Part shown: positions 18,108 through 26,040 of the stretch, piece after piece
Position numbering within the stretch: the stretch's first letter is position 1
Layout: every line of letters starts with the position of its first letter
Assembly (NCBI RefSeq): GCF_019075875.1
Contig: NZ_JAHOOZ010000004.1
Coordinates: forward strand, 62,001-126,000
DNA from: Novosphingobium sp. G106
Lineage (GTDB): Bacteria > Pseudomonadota > Alphaproteobacteria > Sphingomonadales > Sphingomonadaceae
Length of the DNA: 64,000 nt
Direction: 5' to 3'
Position numbers and translations under genes: made by a program
The notes under the pieces: generated by a model
The model's database searches: none
What the model was told of the DNA's origin: nothing
Seen by the model: the letters and a program-made list of their open reading frames with translations, nothing else

Positions 18108-18347
18108 ATGATGCCCCAGTATTTCTTCAATCTCTACAACGACATCACCGCTATCGACGACGATGGCAGCGAATGGGCAGACGACGCCGCGGCACTGGAG
18201 CAGGTCGTCCTGGCCGCGCGCGAAGTGACGAGTGCCCGCGTCCTTGCGGGCCATATAGACTTAAAGCACCACATCATCGTCCTGGCAGAGAATGGGCAGA
18301 CGGTTGGCACGGTCGCCTTCGGAGACGCGGTCACGGTCATCAAGTGA
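18108..18347 (+). CDS. DUF6894-like protein
   Basis: The 79-residue protein (MMPQYFFNLYNDITAIDDDG...) matches the layout of the small DUF6894 family: an opening YFFNLYND, an acidic DDDGSEWADDAAALEQV stretch, an REVTSARVLAGH helix, and a closing VAFGDAV. Its function is unknown; the fold is thought to be an alpha/beta roll. The stop codon overlaps the start of the next small gene (GTGA). Confidence 0.65.
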   Translation: MMPQYFFNLYNDITAIDDDGSEWADDAAALEQVVLAAREVTSARVLAGHIDLKHHIIVLAENGQTVGTVAFGDAVTVIK

Positions 18348-18490
18348 CCTGGCGCCGCTTCATCTGGACGCTCGTCGCACTCACCGCCGCCTATGTCGTG
18401 ATGCTGATGCTTGTGACGCCGACGCCTGGCCTGTCCGGCCACGAGCCTGGCATTCTGGACCACCTGCTGCCCGGGTCCTGGCTGGGCTGA
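18344..18490 (+). CDS. small membrane protein coupled to DUF6894
   Basis: The frame starts at GTG 18344, overlapping the TGA of the previous gene by three bases. It encodes 48 residues with one transmembrane helix (FIWTLVALTAAYVVMLMLVT) and a short polar tail (LSGHEPGILDHLLPGSWLG). The overlap suggests translational coupling. The function is unknown. Confidence 0.45.
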   Translation: MTWRRFIWTLVALTAAYVVMLMLVTPTPGLSGHEPGILDHLLPGSWLG

Positions 18491-18619
18491 TCTCGCCTCG
18501 GGCGCAGCGCGGTGATGGGCTGGTATCTTGGTCCGCGCGATCCCCGCCTCGTGGGCGAGTTTGGCCGTCCAACCGGCGCCGATCTTGGCACCGAGCCTCT
18601 GCGCAGCCATGTATGACCC

Positions 18620-19282
18620 ATGTGCAACCGGAAACATCAGAGCCACAAGGCCATCAACGCCTGGTTCGAGGCTCACGGCGAACAAATCGATATCGATTGG
18701 ACCGACCGGCCCGGACAGCTCTTCCCGACAGGAAAGAAGACGCCGCGCCACGGCATCGTCGGGCGGCGGCTGCCCGGCGGCAACCGGCCGCTCGTTGCTG
18801 AAAGGATGGAATGGGGTTTCCCCCACCAGGTCCCCGCCAAGCGCCCGGGCTCTATGCTCGACACGTTCGTCACCAACGCGCGCAATCTCCATCTGCCGCT
18901 CTGGCGCGATGCCTTCGCAAGCACGCTGCAGCGCTGCCTCGTCCCTTTTACCCATTTCGCCGAGCCTCATCCCGCGGGCGGCAAAGGCGACGACAAGCTC
19001 CCGCGCCAAGCCTGGTTCAGCCTGCCCGACCAGCCCGTGGGCGTATTCGCAGGGCTCTGGACGGAAACGCCGCGGGGGCGCGCCTATGCCTTCGCGACCT
19101 GCCCGCCCAACGAGATCGTCGGCGCCATCCACCCCAAGGCCATGCCCGCGATCCTTCGTCCCGAGGACTGGGATGCCTGGCTCGAGGGCGACGCAAAAAC
19201 GGCCAAGGCGCTCATCCGGCCCTACGACGGGCCGATGGTCGTCCAGGATGCAACCCCGGTCCTCGAGAAGACCGGCGGTTAA
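18620..19282 (+). CDS. SOS response-associated peptidase (SRAP/YedK/HMCES family)
   Basis: The 220-residue protein should protect abasic sites in single-stranded DNA by linking them covalently to its Cys2. The start is fixed by that residue: the protein begins MCNRKH. Other conserved points are the TNARNLHLP segment (Asn of the active site), an acidic residue in FTHFAEP at the place of the usual FYEW glutamate, and the IHPKAMPAIL box carrying the active-site His. The AEP and the missing RSE after NAR make it a divergent member. There is no LexA box near its start. Confidence 0.8.
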   Translation: MCNRKHQSHKAINAWFEAHGEQIDIDWTDRPGQLFPTGKKTPRHGIVGRRLPGGNRPLVAERMEWGFPHQVPAKRPGSMLDTFVTNARNLHLPLWRDAFASTLQRCLVPFTHFAEPHPAGGKGDDKLPRQAWFSLPDQPVGVFAGLWTETPRGRAYAFATCPPNEIVGAIHPKAMPAILRPEDWDAWLEGDAKTAKALIRPYDGPMVVQDATPVLEKTGG

Positions 19283-19401
19283 CCGGCCTGCTGGCCGTCA
19301 TCCTGCCGTTTGGGCATCTTGGGCTCGTTTGGGTTCTTGGGTTCGGTGTCATGCTCCGCCGGTTTGGGCGGCTCGTCCTGGGGTTTGTCGGGCTCGGGCA
19401 T
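19279..19401 (-). CDS. tiny Pro/Lys/Asp-rich protein, antisense to the SRAP 3' end
   Basis: The 40-residue frame starts MPEPDKPQDEPPKPAEHDTE and ends KRQDDGQQAG. It has a good AGGAGA site seven bases before the ATG. Its stop overlaps the SRAP stop on the other strand. The highly charged, Pro-rich composition suggests an unstructured protein. No function is known. Confidence 0.4.
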   Translation of the reverse strand: MPEPDKPQDEPPKPAEHDTEPKNPNEPKMPKRQDDGQQAG

Positions 19402-19461
19402 CGCGTTTCTCCTGTCCTCGCATGAAGCGCGGCGGTGTGGCCATGGTTCCGCCGGAGGAGC

Positions 19462-19656
19462 CTAGGGCTCGGCCAAATCCTCGCTGGTATAGACATCGCC
19501 ATCGGCGTCTGGGACGCCCAGTACGTCGAGGATCCGATTGAATGCCTCGAGTAGCTCGGCGCGATCGTTGATCGGCCAGCTGATCGCGGCGTGATCCATG
19601 GCCACCGCGACGCTGAGCTCGTCGGCGCCGCGCAGCCTCGATTCCAGATCGTCCAT
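19462..19656 (-). CDS. small hypothetical protein
   Basis: The 64-residue acidic protein starts MDDLESRLRGADELSVAVAM with GGAGGAG upstream of the ATG at 19656. It contains a helix-strand pattern (DRAELLEAFNRILDVLGVPD) and ends YTSEDLAEP. The function is unknown. It lies downstream of the family A gene at 19751 on the same strand, about 95 bases away, and may be cotranscribed with it. Confidence 0.55.
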   Translation of the reverse strand: MDDLESRLRGADELSVAVAMDHAAISWPINDRAELLEAFNRILDVLGVPDADGDVYTSEDLAEP

Positions 19657-19750
19657 CACATCTCCTCCCTCGAAGGAGGCCAAAGCCTGCTCCCTCGCAC
19701 CGGCGAGGGCAAGCGGGGCCAAGTCATTGTGGCATGGCGCAAAGGGCCGC

Positions 19751-20011
19751 TTAGTGCACCGCGAGCTCGCCGCCCTGGCAGAGGCAGGCAGCGAGCCCTT
19801 CCTCCTGAGCGACGATCTGGAAAGCCGCCATCGCCGCCGTGTCTGAGGCAAAGACCTCGTCCCATCTGTTCGTTCTACCGCTTTCGTTGGCGACGACGAT
19901 CACCCAGTCCGGCTCGTCGTCGAACCTGAAGATCTGCACGTCGACCATCATCCCCTCGATGGTCACGCGCCGCGACAGGTCCGACATCTCGATCCTGGTC
20001 TGTTTTTCCAT
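19751..20011 (-). CDS. conserved hypothetical protein, family A copy 2
   Basis: The 86-residue protein (MEKQTRIEMSDLSRRVTIEG...) is a clear homologue of the product of 1533-1796: same length, SDLSR motif, central W and RWDEVFASD segment, and closing AAFQIVAQEEGLA. Function unknown. The second copy of its usual companion (family B, 20256) is here on the opposite strand, so the local order has been rearranged compared with the copies near 1.5-2.2 kb. Confidence 0.6.
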   Translation of the reverse strand: MEKQTRIEMSDLSRRVTIEGMMVDVQIFRFDDEPDWVIVVANESGRTNRWDEVFASDTAAMAAFQIVAQEEGLAACLCQGGELAVH

Positions 20012-20255
20012 AAAGGTCGCCTCCAGCGATGACCCAACTGATCAACTCGGCGGCACCAGGCCTGTTCCTAGGCAGACGTGCTGCGCCGGTGCCGCGCCAT
20101 CAGCGAGGTCCAGAGATGAGATTTTTACGGGCCGGGCCCGAGCCGCGGCCATGACGCAGTGCCAAGCGGCGGGACAGCCGATCCTTGCTCGCCAGGAACT
20201 GACCGCCGGACCGCACGTTTGGCATTTCGCCGGATCTCCCGGCGAGAGGAATCCC

Positions 20256-20579
20256 ATGAGCGATGTTCCTGCAGTCGAACCCGCACAAGCCGTCTCGGAC
20301 GATGCCGCCGCGGACAAAGCGCCCGATCCTCGCCGCCACTATGCCAGTCCCGAAGATCTCGCCGAGGATATCGACCTCGATATCGCCACCCGTCATGAAC
20401 TGCTCTGCCAATGGAAGAAGGACCTCGACCAGAGATTAGAGGCTGAGTCCGAAGGTATGAGCGCGTCGGATCCGATCGCTCACGAGCAGGAGGCAAGGCT
20501 GGCAAACGAACATCGCCGCGCGAGCACCGCGCTCGAAGAGCTCGTTCGCGGCCATCCGGATCTCGCTCCGTGTCGCTGA
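20256..20579 (+). CDS. conserved hypothetical protein, family B copy 2
   Basis: The 107-residue protein (MSDVPAVEPAQAVSDDAAAD...) is nearly identical in its core to the protein at 1912-2244, including YASPEDLAEDIDLDIATRHE and LDQRLEAESEGMSASDP. The ATG follows GAGAGGA. It is acidic, helical and lacks a signal peptide. The function is unknown. Both copies preserve the central 60 residues, which suggests selection on the core. Confidence 0.65.
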   Translation: MSDVPAVEPAQAVSDDAAADKAPDPRRHYASPEDLAEDIDLDIATRHELLCQWKKDLDQRLEAESEGMSASDPIAHEQEARLANEHRRASTALEELVRGHPDLAPCR

Positions 20580-20656
20580 TGGCCATGATGGCCGGCGGTG
20601 CGCTGATCGGGTGGCTGGGCCGTCAGTGGGCCGATCAGCAGGGAATCGATTTCTAG
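20579..20656 (+). CDS. possible 25-residue peptide
   Basis: An ATG overlaps the stop codon of the preceding gene (TGATG) and opens a 25-codon frame (MAMMAGGALIGWLGRQWADQ...). It has a short hydrophobic centre. There is no independent ribosome binding site, so the call rests on coupling alone and is weak. Confidence 0.2.
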   Translation: MAMMAGGALIGWLGRQWADQQGIDF

Positions 20657-20816
20657 GCCTTGCCGATAATCCGTTCGCATCGCCCTTAATGCCGTATGGG
20701 CATCCGGCGGCCACCTGCGCCGGTTAAAGTCTTACCGAACTGCGCGTCGCCGACCCCGGACCTCACGGATCAGATGCCGGCCTACGCAATTAGGCAGAGT
20801 GGTCGAACTGGTGCTC

Positions 20817-21151
20817 CTAGCAGGCTGTTGAAGAACTCCATTTTTTGGCGATGAAGGGATATTCGTCGCCATGCCGGTAGCAGATTTCGCCGTGGAGAGA
20901 CCCATCCGGCTGGAGTTCAGCAGACCCATCGCCGCAGACGTCATCCATCTCGTCGTTGCCGTCCCAGGAGAAGTCGATGCTGGTTGCTTCGGTGGTACTG
21001 GCTTCCCAAATGTGACCGGTGCAGCAGCCGAAGGCGAACTCGCCCCCCCGCCGTTGCGTTCGAACAAGATATAGGCCGGCTCGACCATGTCGGGATAATC
21101 GGTCGGGAAGTCAGGCATCTCGATGATGCGCCATTTGCCCCGGACACTCAT
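20817..21151 (-). pseudogene. passenger protein inside the IS5-type element, frameshifted in a run of 7 G
   Basis: The start ATG overlaps the transposase stop by ATGA at 21148-21151. The protein begins MSVRGKWRIIEMPDFPTDYP and reads to about ILFERNGGG, then the rest (EFAFGCCTGHIW, FSWDGNDEMDD, AELQPDGSLHGEICYRHGDE) continues in another phase. The break is a run of 7 C (plus strand 21043-21049); five or eight bases would restore a protein of about 110 residues. Its pattern matches a widespread small conserved family of unknown function that is normally encoded alone. The stop codon lies in the CTAG target duplication, outside the IS proper. Confidence 0.6.
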
Positions 21152-22313
21152 GATGGTTCTCCGAGAAGCTTGGGCAAGCGGATCAGGTTGTAAGCGGCCG
21201 CGGCAAAGGTGAAAGCCCAGTCGACCTTAGCGAGGCCGCGGAGCTTGGTCTTACGGAAGCCTGCGATGGATTTGATCCAACCGAAGGCTTCCTCAATGCG
21301 TTTCCGAGCTCGGATACTCGCCGCATAGCTTGCGTGCCGGGTCGTGCGCCGGTCGATCGCCGAACGACGCCTGCTGATGTTCTGGGCGATATGTGGCCTG
21401 ACGTTGAGTGTGCGAAGCTCTTCGACGAACTCAGCCGCGTCGTAGCCACGGTCCGCTCCGAGCGTGATGGCTCTCGGTCGCTCCGCAAACGGCTCGATCA
21501 TCTCGAGGGCCGCCAGTCGTTCGGCATGGCCAGAAACGCGCGTAAGTCGGGCGTCGACCAACAGGCCCGAGCGGTTTTCCATCAGTCCATGACCAATGAA
21601 GCAGAGCTTTGCTTCCATGCCAGGCCCCTTCTTGTAGAGCATCGCATCGGGGTCGGTGCTGCTCGCATGGGTGTCGTTTGAGCGCTTCTCCCCACGGAAA
21701 TCGGCAGGAGCGTTGCGACCACCGCCGCCGTTCCCGGGGCCCTCGTCGTCGCGTGACCGGAAGCTCTTCATCGATGCCCAAGCTTCGATCAGTGTGCCAT
21801 CGACACTGAAGTGATCGCTCGACAACAGCCGCCGTACGCGCGGTAGCTCCAGGATCGTTGTCAGGAATTTTGCAGCAATCTCGCCAGCCAGCAACCGATC
21901 GCGGTTTTTCGAGAAGGTCGAGTGGTCCCATACCAGCTCGTCCACGCCGAGGCCGACAAACCAGCGGAACAGCAGATCGAACTCCAGGCGCTCCATCAGC
22001 TGCCGCTCGGACCGAACCGAGTAAAAGGCCTGGAGCAACATGGCTCGCAGCAGCATCTCCGGCGCGATTGAGGGCCGCCCCATGCCGGAATACAGCGCCG
22101 AAAACTCCCCTGACAGCGCCTCCAGCGCTTCGCTCACGACCCCTCGGATTGCTCGCAACGGATGGTCGGCCCGGACACGCTGCTCCAGATCCACGTAGGA
22201 AAACAGCTCGCCCGACCGCTTATCCGTGCCTCGCATCTCAACCTCTCGACGATCACCGCCAACGATTGAATCACGTCCACATCCGTCGCGCCACCGACTT
22301 CTTCAACAGCCTG
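20821..22313 (-). mobile_element. IS5-type insertion sequence with passenger gene
   Basis: The element has inverted ends CAGGCTGTTGAAGAA (20821) and TTCTTCAACAGCCTG (to 22313) and is flanked by the 4-bp duplication CTAG (20817-20820 and 22314-22317), as expected for IS5-type transposases that target CTNAG or CTAG. It carries a transposase and, downstream, a passenger gene coupled to it. A related 149-bp element with the same ends lies at 63133-63281. The right end truncated the 3' part of the gene at 22314-22922. Confidence 0.88.
21148..22236 (-). CDS. IS5 family transposase
   Basis: The 362-residue DDE transposase has an N-terminal DUF772-type domain (ADHPLRAIRGVVSEALEALS, then MLLRAMLLQAFYSVRSERQL) and a catalytic domain. 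The first Asp is in FSVDGTLIEAWAS, the second in ITLGADRGYDAAEFV, and the Glu in RIEEAFGWIKSIAGFRK. The product should cut and join the CAGGCTGTT ends. The gene appears intact and is followed without a gap by the passenger gene. Confidence 0.9.
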   Translation of the reverse strand: MRGTDKRSGELFSYVDLEQRVRADHPLRAIRGVVSEALEALSGEFSALYSGMGRPSIAPEMLLRAMLLQAFYSVRSERQLMERLEFDLLFRWFVGLGVDELVWDHSTFSKNRDRLLAGEIAAKFLTTILELPRVRRLLSSDHFSVDGTLIEAWASMKSFRSRDDEGPGNGGGGRNAPADFRGEKRSNDTHASSTDPDAMLYKKGPGMEAKLCFIGHGLMENRSGLLVDARLTRVSGHAERLAALEMIEPFAERPRAITLGADRGYDAAEFVEELRTLNVRPHIAQNISRRRSAIDRRTTRHASYAASIRARKRIEEAFGWIKSIAGFRKTKLRGLAKVDWAFTFAAAAYNLIRLPKLLGEPS

Positions 22314-22922
22314 CTAGGAAGCAGCGCGCCTAACTCTTGGACGACGCGGAGCGTGACCGGTGATGTGCCCAACATGGTCCGTCATCGCGCGAAGTAGCGA
22401 CCGAATCTCATTGTGAGTGAAACCACCGTCGTTCGGAGGAAGATTCTCTACCAGGGACAGGCAGTTCCACTGGCTGTACGGGGACAGAACTTGCGCCAGT
22501 CGCGCTGTCTCTGGGCATTCGAGTCCTAACCCCGTCGCATTGGCATAGGCAAGCGAGCTGGAGACGAAGAGGCCGATATGACGAGCACACCAATCGTCAC
22601 GAAAACCCACGTCGAGCAAGTGAGAGGATAACGCCAGTTGGGCCACGATACCTGCGCTGTAAAGAAAGTCAGGCCAGTTGCCGGGCGAACCAGGTTCTAA
22701 GGGCCGCATGAATTCGTGCGCACGCTGGAAGCGAGCACGACTCAGATTTCGCCCCTCCCGGGTTCTGACAAGTTGAACCGGTGCATTGTCATCTCCTTGC
22801 CATAGCGCCGTCAGCGTGGCGTTATGGAGATTGCCCGACGGTCCGGCCTGCGGTGTTCGGGGTAGACTTGCCACCGCGCCAGGCGAGCGGCGCATCGGTG
22901 AAACAGGGCTAAGTTCGTCCAT
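22314..22922 (-). CDS. hypothetical protein, 3' end altered by IS5
   Basis: Unknown function. The 202-residue product starts MDELSPVSPMRRSPGAVASL with CCGGAGG upstream. It is a soluble helical protein with a Trp-containing middle (GSPGNWPDFLYSAGIVAQLA) and blocks such as LLDVGFRDDWCARHIGLFVS. The stop codon TAG is formed by the CTAG target duplication at the IS5-type element end, so the original C-terminus was probably longer and may have been lost. No family was recognised. Confidence 0.55.
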   Translation of the reverse strand: MDELSPVSPMRRSPGAVASLPRTPQAGPSGNLHNATLTALWQGDDNAPVQLVRTREGRNLSRARFQRAHEFMRPLEPGSPGNWPDFLYSAGIVAQLALSSHLLDVGFRDDWCARHIGLFVSSSLAYANATGLGLECPETARLAQVLSPYSQWNCLSLVENLPPNDGGFTHNEIRSLLRAMTDHVGHITGHAPRRPRVRRAAS

Positions 22923-22934
22923 TGGTACCTCCGG

Positions 22935-23085
22935 TCCGCATCAAAGCGGCGAGGCGGAAGGACGAGACGGATGCGGAAAAGGGTCCCGAACTCCCGCACA
23001 CTAGGCGCGGGAGCCGCCGGGTGCGGTTTAGCTGAGGTCTTTTTTCTCCTTCAGCGGGCATGATGCCGCGATCGGTATCGTGCGT
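22935..23085 (+). ncRNA. noncoding 5' region of the IS110 element, possible bridge RNA
   Basis: In the IS110 group the guide (bridge) RNA is encoded 5' of the transposase gene. The region before 23099 is noncoding and holds a clear hairpin at 22991-23013 (CTCCCGC, 9-base loop, GCGGGAG). No target-matching loops could be verified by eye, so the call is based mainly on position. Confidence 0.3.
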
Positions 23086-23098
23086 GAAGGAGGACGTA

Positions 23099-24259
23099 AT
23101 GGCGAAGAAGATCACCAATCCCGCTATCCTGGCGCTGAAGGAAGCTGCCGAAGTGGACCCGGCGCGCGGGCGTGTTTGGATCGGCCTCGATGTTGGTTTG
23201 CGATCGACGGCTGTCTGTGTTGTCGATAGCGACGGCAAGGTCGTCCACCAATGCTCGGTTAAGTCGAACGCGACCGAGATGGGGCGCTATTTCTCGAAGA
23301 ACTTCAAAACGAACATAGCGATGATCGGGCTGGAGTCGGGCGCGATGGCGACGCATCTGACCACCAGCCTGAGACGGCTCGGCTATCGCGTCACCATGCT
23401 CGATGCCCTACAATGTAAGAAGGTCTTGTCGATCAAGCGCAACAAGACCGACACCAACGATGCGCGCGGCCTCGCCGAGATCACGCGGACAGGTCGGGAA
23501 TATCTGACCGAAGTCTATGTGAAGAGCGCGGCCTGCTTCGAAGTCAGGGCGCAGATCATCATGCGGCACCGCCTCGTCCAACAACGCGTGGAGACCGAAG
23601 CCATGATCCGCGGCTTGCTGCGCGTCTATGGGGGTCGCGTCGAACCCGGCGCACAATCCTCCGCGACGTTCCGCGAGCGTGTGATGCAGCAAATGCTCAT
23701 CATCCAGGATCAGGAGGGCATCAATATGCGCCCGCGCGTCCTACCCATCCTCAAGCTCTGCGAGGAGTTCAGGATCGAGGCCGATCGCATCGAGGCGGAA
23801 CTGGAGATGCTGGCGAAGGAGCATCCGGTGTGCCGGCGCTTCCTTGAGATTCCCGGCGTCGGCGCGATCACCGCGCTGTCCTTCTACACCGCGATCGAAG
23901 ACCCGACGCGGTTCCGGCGCTGCGACGACGTTGCCGCCTATCTCGGCCTCACGCCGAAGATCAGCCAGTCCGGCGAGACGCTGCATAAGGGCTCGATCAG
24001 CAAAATGGGCAACCGGTTGACGCGAACTCACCTCGTCGGCGCCGCCACGGTCATCATGTCTGCGACCAAGACCTTCAGCTCGCTCAAGGACTGGGGCGTT
24101 CGCCTATCGAAAAAGGTCGGCTACAACAAGGCCAAGATCGCTGTTGCCCGCAAACTGGCCGTCATCATGTTCGGCATCTGGCGCGACGGCACGCACTTCC
24201 AGTTCAAGACCGAGACCGTCGAGCCGCATCGCCAGATGATGCAGGGGGCGCGGGCCTGA
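23099..24259 (+). CDS. IS110 family transposase
   Basis: The 386-residue DEDD recombinase starts MAKKITNPAILALKEAAEVD with AAGGAGG upstream. RuvC-like residues are visible: Asp in IGLDVGLRSTAVCVV, Glu in MIGLESGAMATHL, and the pair of Asp in KTDTNDARGLAEI. The C-terminal part has the PGVGAITALSFYTAIEDPTRF hairpin domain and KMGNRLTRTHLVGAATV with the likely catalytic Ser just before it (GSISKMGN). The opening without VDLGKN places it in the IS110 group, unlike the IS1111-type copy at 12.5 kb. The gene is intact. Confidence 0.88.
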   Translation: MAKKITNPAILALKEAAEVDPARGRVWIGLDVGLRSTAVCVVDSDGKVVHQCSVKSNATEMGRYFSKNFKTNIAMIGLESGAMATHLTTSLRRLGYRVTMLDALQCKKVLSIKRNKTDTNDARGLAEITRTGREYLTEVYVKSAACFEVRAQIIMRHRLVQQRVETEAMIRGLLRVYGGRVEPGAQSSATFRERVMQQMLIIQDQEGINMRPRVLPILKLCEEFRIEADRIEAELEMLAKEHPVCRRFLEIPGVGAITALSFYTAIEDPTRFRRCDDVAAYLGLTPKISQSGETLHKGSISKMGNRLTRTHLVGAATVIMSATKTFSSLKDWGVRLSKKVGYNKAKIAVARKLAVIMFGIWRDGTHFQFKTETVEPHRQMMQGARA

Positions 24260-24921
24260 TACGAGATCCATCCGCCTGGACGCGGATGGCACGATCCTCC
24301 CGGGAGGCGGAGGGACCGGAGACGCCGATTTTACCAACTTAGGGCAGCGATGACCCTGTGCCTGGTTGATGGTGCTCCACCCTTCGATACGAACGGACCA
24401 TGATGCGGCGTGCGATCCATCAGCCATCAGGCTGTCGCACGACCCCGGAGAGAGTGTTGCACCTCGGGTCGATCAATACTTGCCGTCCAGGCCTTGAAGA
24501 GGGAACGAGATCATGTTCTGATCAAACATATCCGGCGTCTCCCCCCAGCCGAGGGGACCTCAGCTAGAGAGCTGGTAACATGCCTGTGACATGCGCCGCC
24601 GCCTTTGGCCCGAAGGCTTGGACATGCGCGACGACACCCCGGAAACCGAAGTGTCCGAGTTGCTTCACAGGCGGGATTACCAGTCCCGGCGCTGCCCTTT
24701 GCACAGCGCAGGTGAGCAATAACAGAGGCGATTCCCCGCGCCAAGAGCACTGACATCGGGGCAAGAATGGCGTCGAGAAACGAATAGAATTAGGCGGGAA
24801 ATTGTCGGCCGAAAGACTACTCAAATTTCAGAAGTTCATGATTCATGCGGATGCGCCGTCCATGCCGGTGTGGCGATAGACCTCCCGCGGGTTGCCCGGC
24901 GAATGCAGGGCTAGCGAGAAA
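24260..24921. other. gene-free stretch after IS110
   Basis: No gene is supported. The first about 200 bases probably include the right end of the IS110 element, but no end was identified. The rest contains only short frames without ribosome binding sites. Confidence 0.35.
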
Positions 24922-25197
24922 TCAGACCGATTGCCGGCGAGTAAAGCCGTCAAGCCGCTCGATATCTGCATCGGCAACGTGCACTTGGGATACCTGAGAT
25001 GCTGGGGATCCAACACGAAGGCGATCGACAAATCGCCCAACCGCGGCAGCTTCGCCGACCACGTAAACCTCCACTCGGCCGTCGGTCAGGTTCCGAACCC
25101 ACCCAGAGACGCCTATCTCCCGCGCTCGTTCTATCGTCCACTCGCGGAAAAACACGCCCTGGACGTGGCCTTCGATGAAAATAGAGCGCGCGATCAT
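24922..25197 (-). CDS. acyP: acylphosphatase
   Basis: The 91-residue enzyme hydrolyses acyl phosphates in the cytoplasm. The catalytic Arg sits in the anion-binding loop GHVQGVFFREWT, and the catalytic Asn in GWVRNLTDGRVEVYVVG, both intact and at the expected spacing. The start at 25197 (MIARSIFIEGHVQG) gives the usual family length. It is a monocistronic gene; on the same strand, about 100 bases upstream, lies a candidate small RNA that ends in a terminator. Confidence 0.85.
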   Translation of the reverse strand: MIARSIFIEGHVQGVFFREWTIERAREIGVSGWVRNLTDGRVEVYVVGEAAAVGRFVDRLRVGSPASQVSQVHVADADIERLDGFTRRQSV

Positions 25198-25298
25198 TCG
25201 CGCAGCGTTGGCACGAATGGCCTTGCCCTGCAAAGTGGGTTGGACAGCAGTGATGCTCCCCTTCCCCGGCTTTCGCGCTAGCGATTCCGAGCACTGAC

Positions 25299-25362
25299 AA
25301 AAAAAGCCCGGACTTGCGCCCGGGCATGAAAAGTTATGGGAGAGGATGCCTGAAAGGCACCC
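25299..25362 (-). ncRNA. candidate small RNA, copy 2, with strong terminator
   Basis: On the minus strand, a 7-bp hairpin (25344-25362, loop UUUCA) is followed by a UCUCCCA linker, then a 6-bp GC hairpin (25306-25325) and seven U (25299-25305), a textbook intrinsic terminator. The 23-base core is identical to copy 1 near 2.46 kb. The layout of hairpin, CU-rich anti-Shine-Dalgarno-like linker and terminator resembles known alphaproteobacterial trans-acting RNAs. No promoter was proven. The terminator alone is well supported. Confidence 0.5.
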
Positions 25363-25612
25363 GGTATGTGGGTGACAGCCGGCCATGCTGCAAGTGCGAA
25401 CAACGCATAGAGACGTGCGTGTGCCGCAACCGCCATCCGCATGCGATGTAAAGACTGGGATCGCCAGGCGGTGACGCTTGCGATTAATCTCAATCTCCCC
25501 CGAACGGTCCCTTGGCGATGGCCAACCCTATCAATTCGCTGAATTGTTGCCGAACCAAGTCGACGTCGTAGGTACGCAGCCGCCGTTCCCTATGCTAGGA
25601 TTGGCAGCGCAC

Positions 25613-25813
25613 ATGACGATGACTCAAGACCAGCATTTGTGGGCCTGCGCGCTTGAGGTGGAGCGCCAGCATGGCGATGCCGCCTTTCTTTTCGCATCTA
25701 TGCGCGTCGACGAACTCGTAGCAGAAGGAGCCTTTGAGGGCGCGAGGACCTGGCGCGCCATCCTTCAGCGGATTGAAGCTTTGCAAGCCGATCAAAATCT
25801 CGGACGACAATAG
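25613..25813 (+). CDS. DUF6961-like small protein
   Basis: The protein of 66 residues (MTMTQDQHLWACALEVERQH...) has the family pattern: DQ..WA.AL.VER.HGD, then F...R...L, and a closing AGAW-like ARTWRAILQRIEAL. The function is unknown. Start choice between the two Met codons (25613 or 25619) is uncertain. It is a common small gene in sphingomonads. Confidence 0.6.
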   Translation: MTMTQDQHLWACALEVERQHGDAAFLFASMRVDELVAEGAFEGARTWRAILQRIEALQADQNLGRQ

Positions 25814-26040
25814 GGGCCGACAACATCAGGCGGCTCGGCGATATCGGCAAAAGCTGGGTTAGCGGATCCGGCGCTCAGGCGAATGAAACACGCCAGACCC
25901 GCAAGACCGCTTTGCCAAATCATGGTAAATCAGTTATTAACGCGGCCTCCCCCCTATTCTGCATTTCCTGCCAATCAGCCGTTAATTGACGCGACAGCGC
26001 TTTTCGTTACATGCGAGCGGCAGATTCAAACGAACAGGAC

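Noticed and set aside
18134..19132. A 332-codon open frame on the minus strand
   Set aside because: It is antisense to the DUF6894-like and SRAP genes and shows no family resemblance.
24511..24824. Small genes after the IS110 element
   Set aside because: Frames of 80 codons on the minus strand have no ribosome binding site and skewed, random-like composition.
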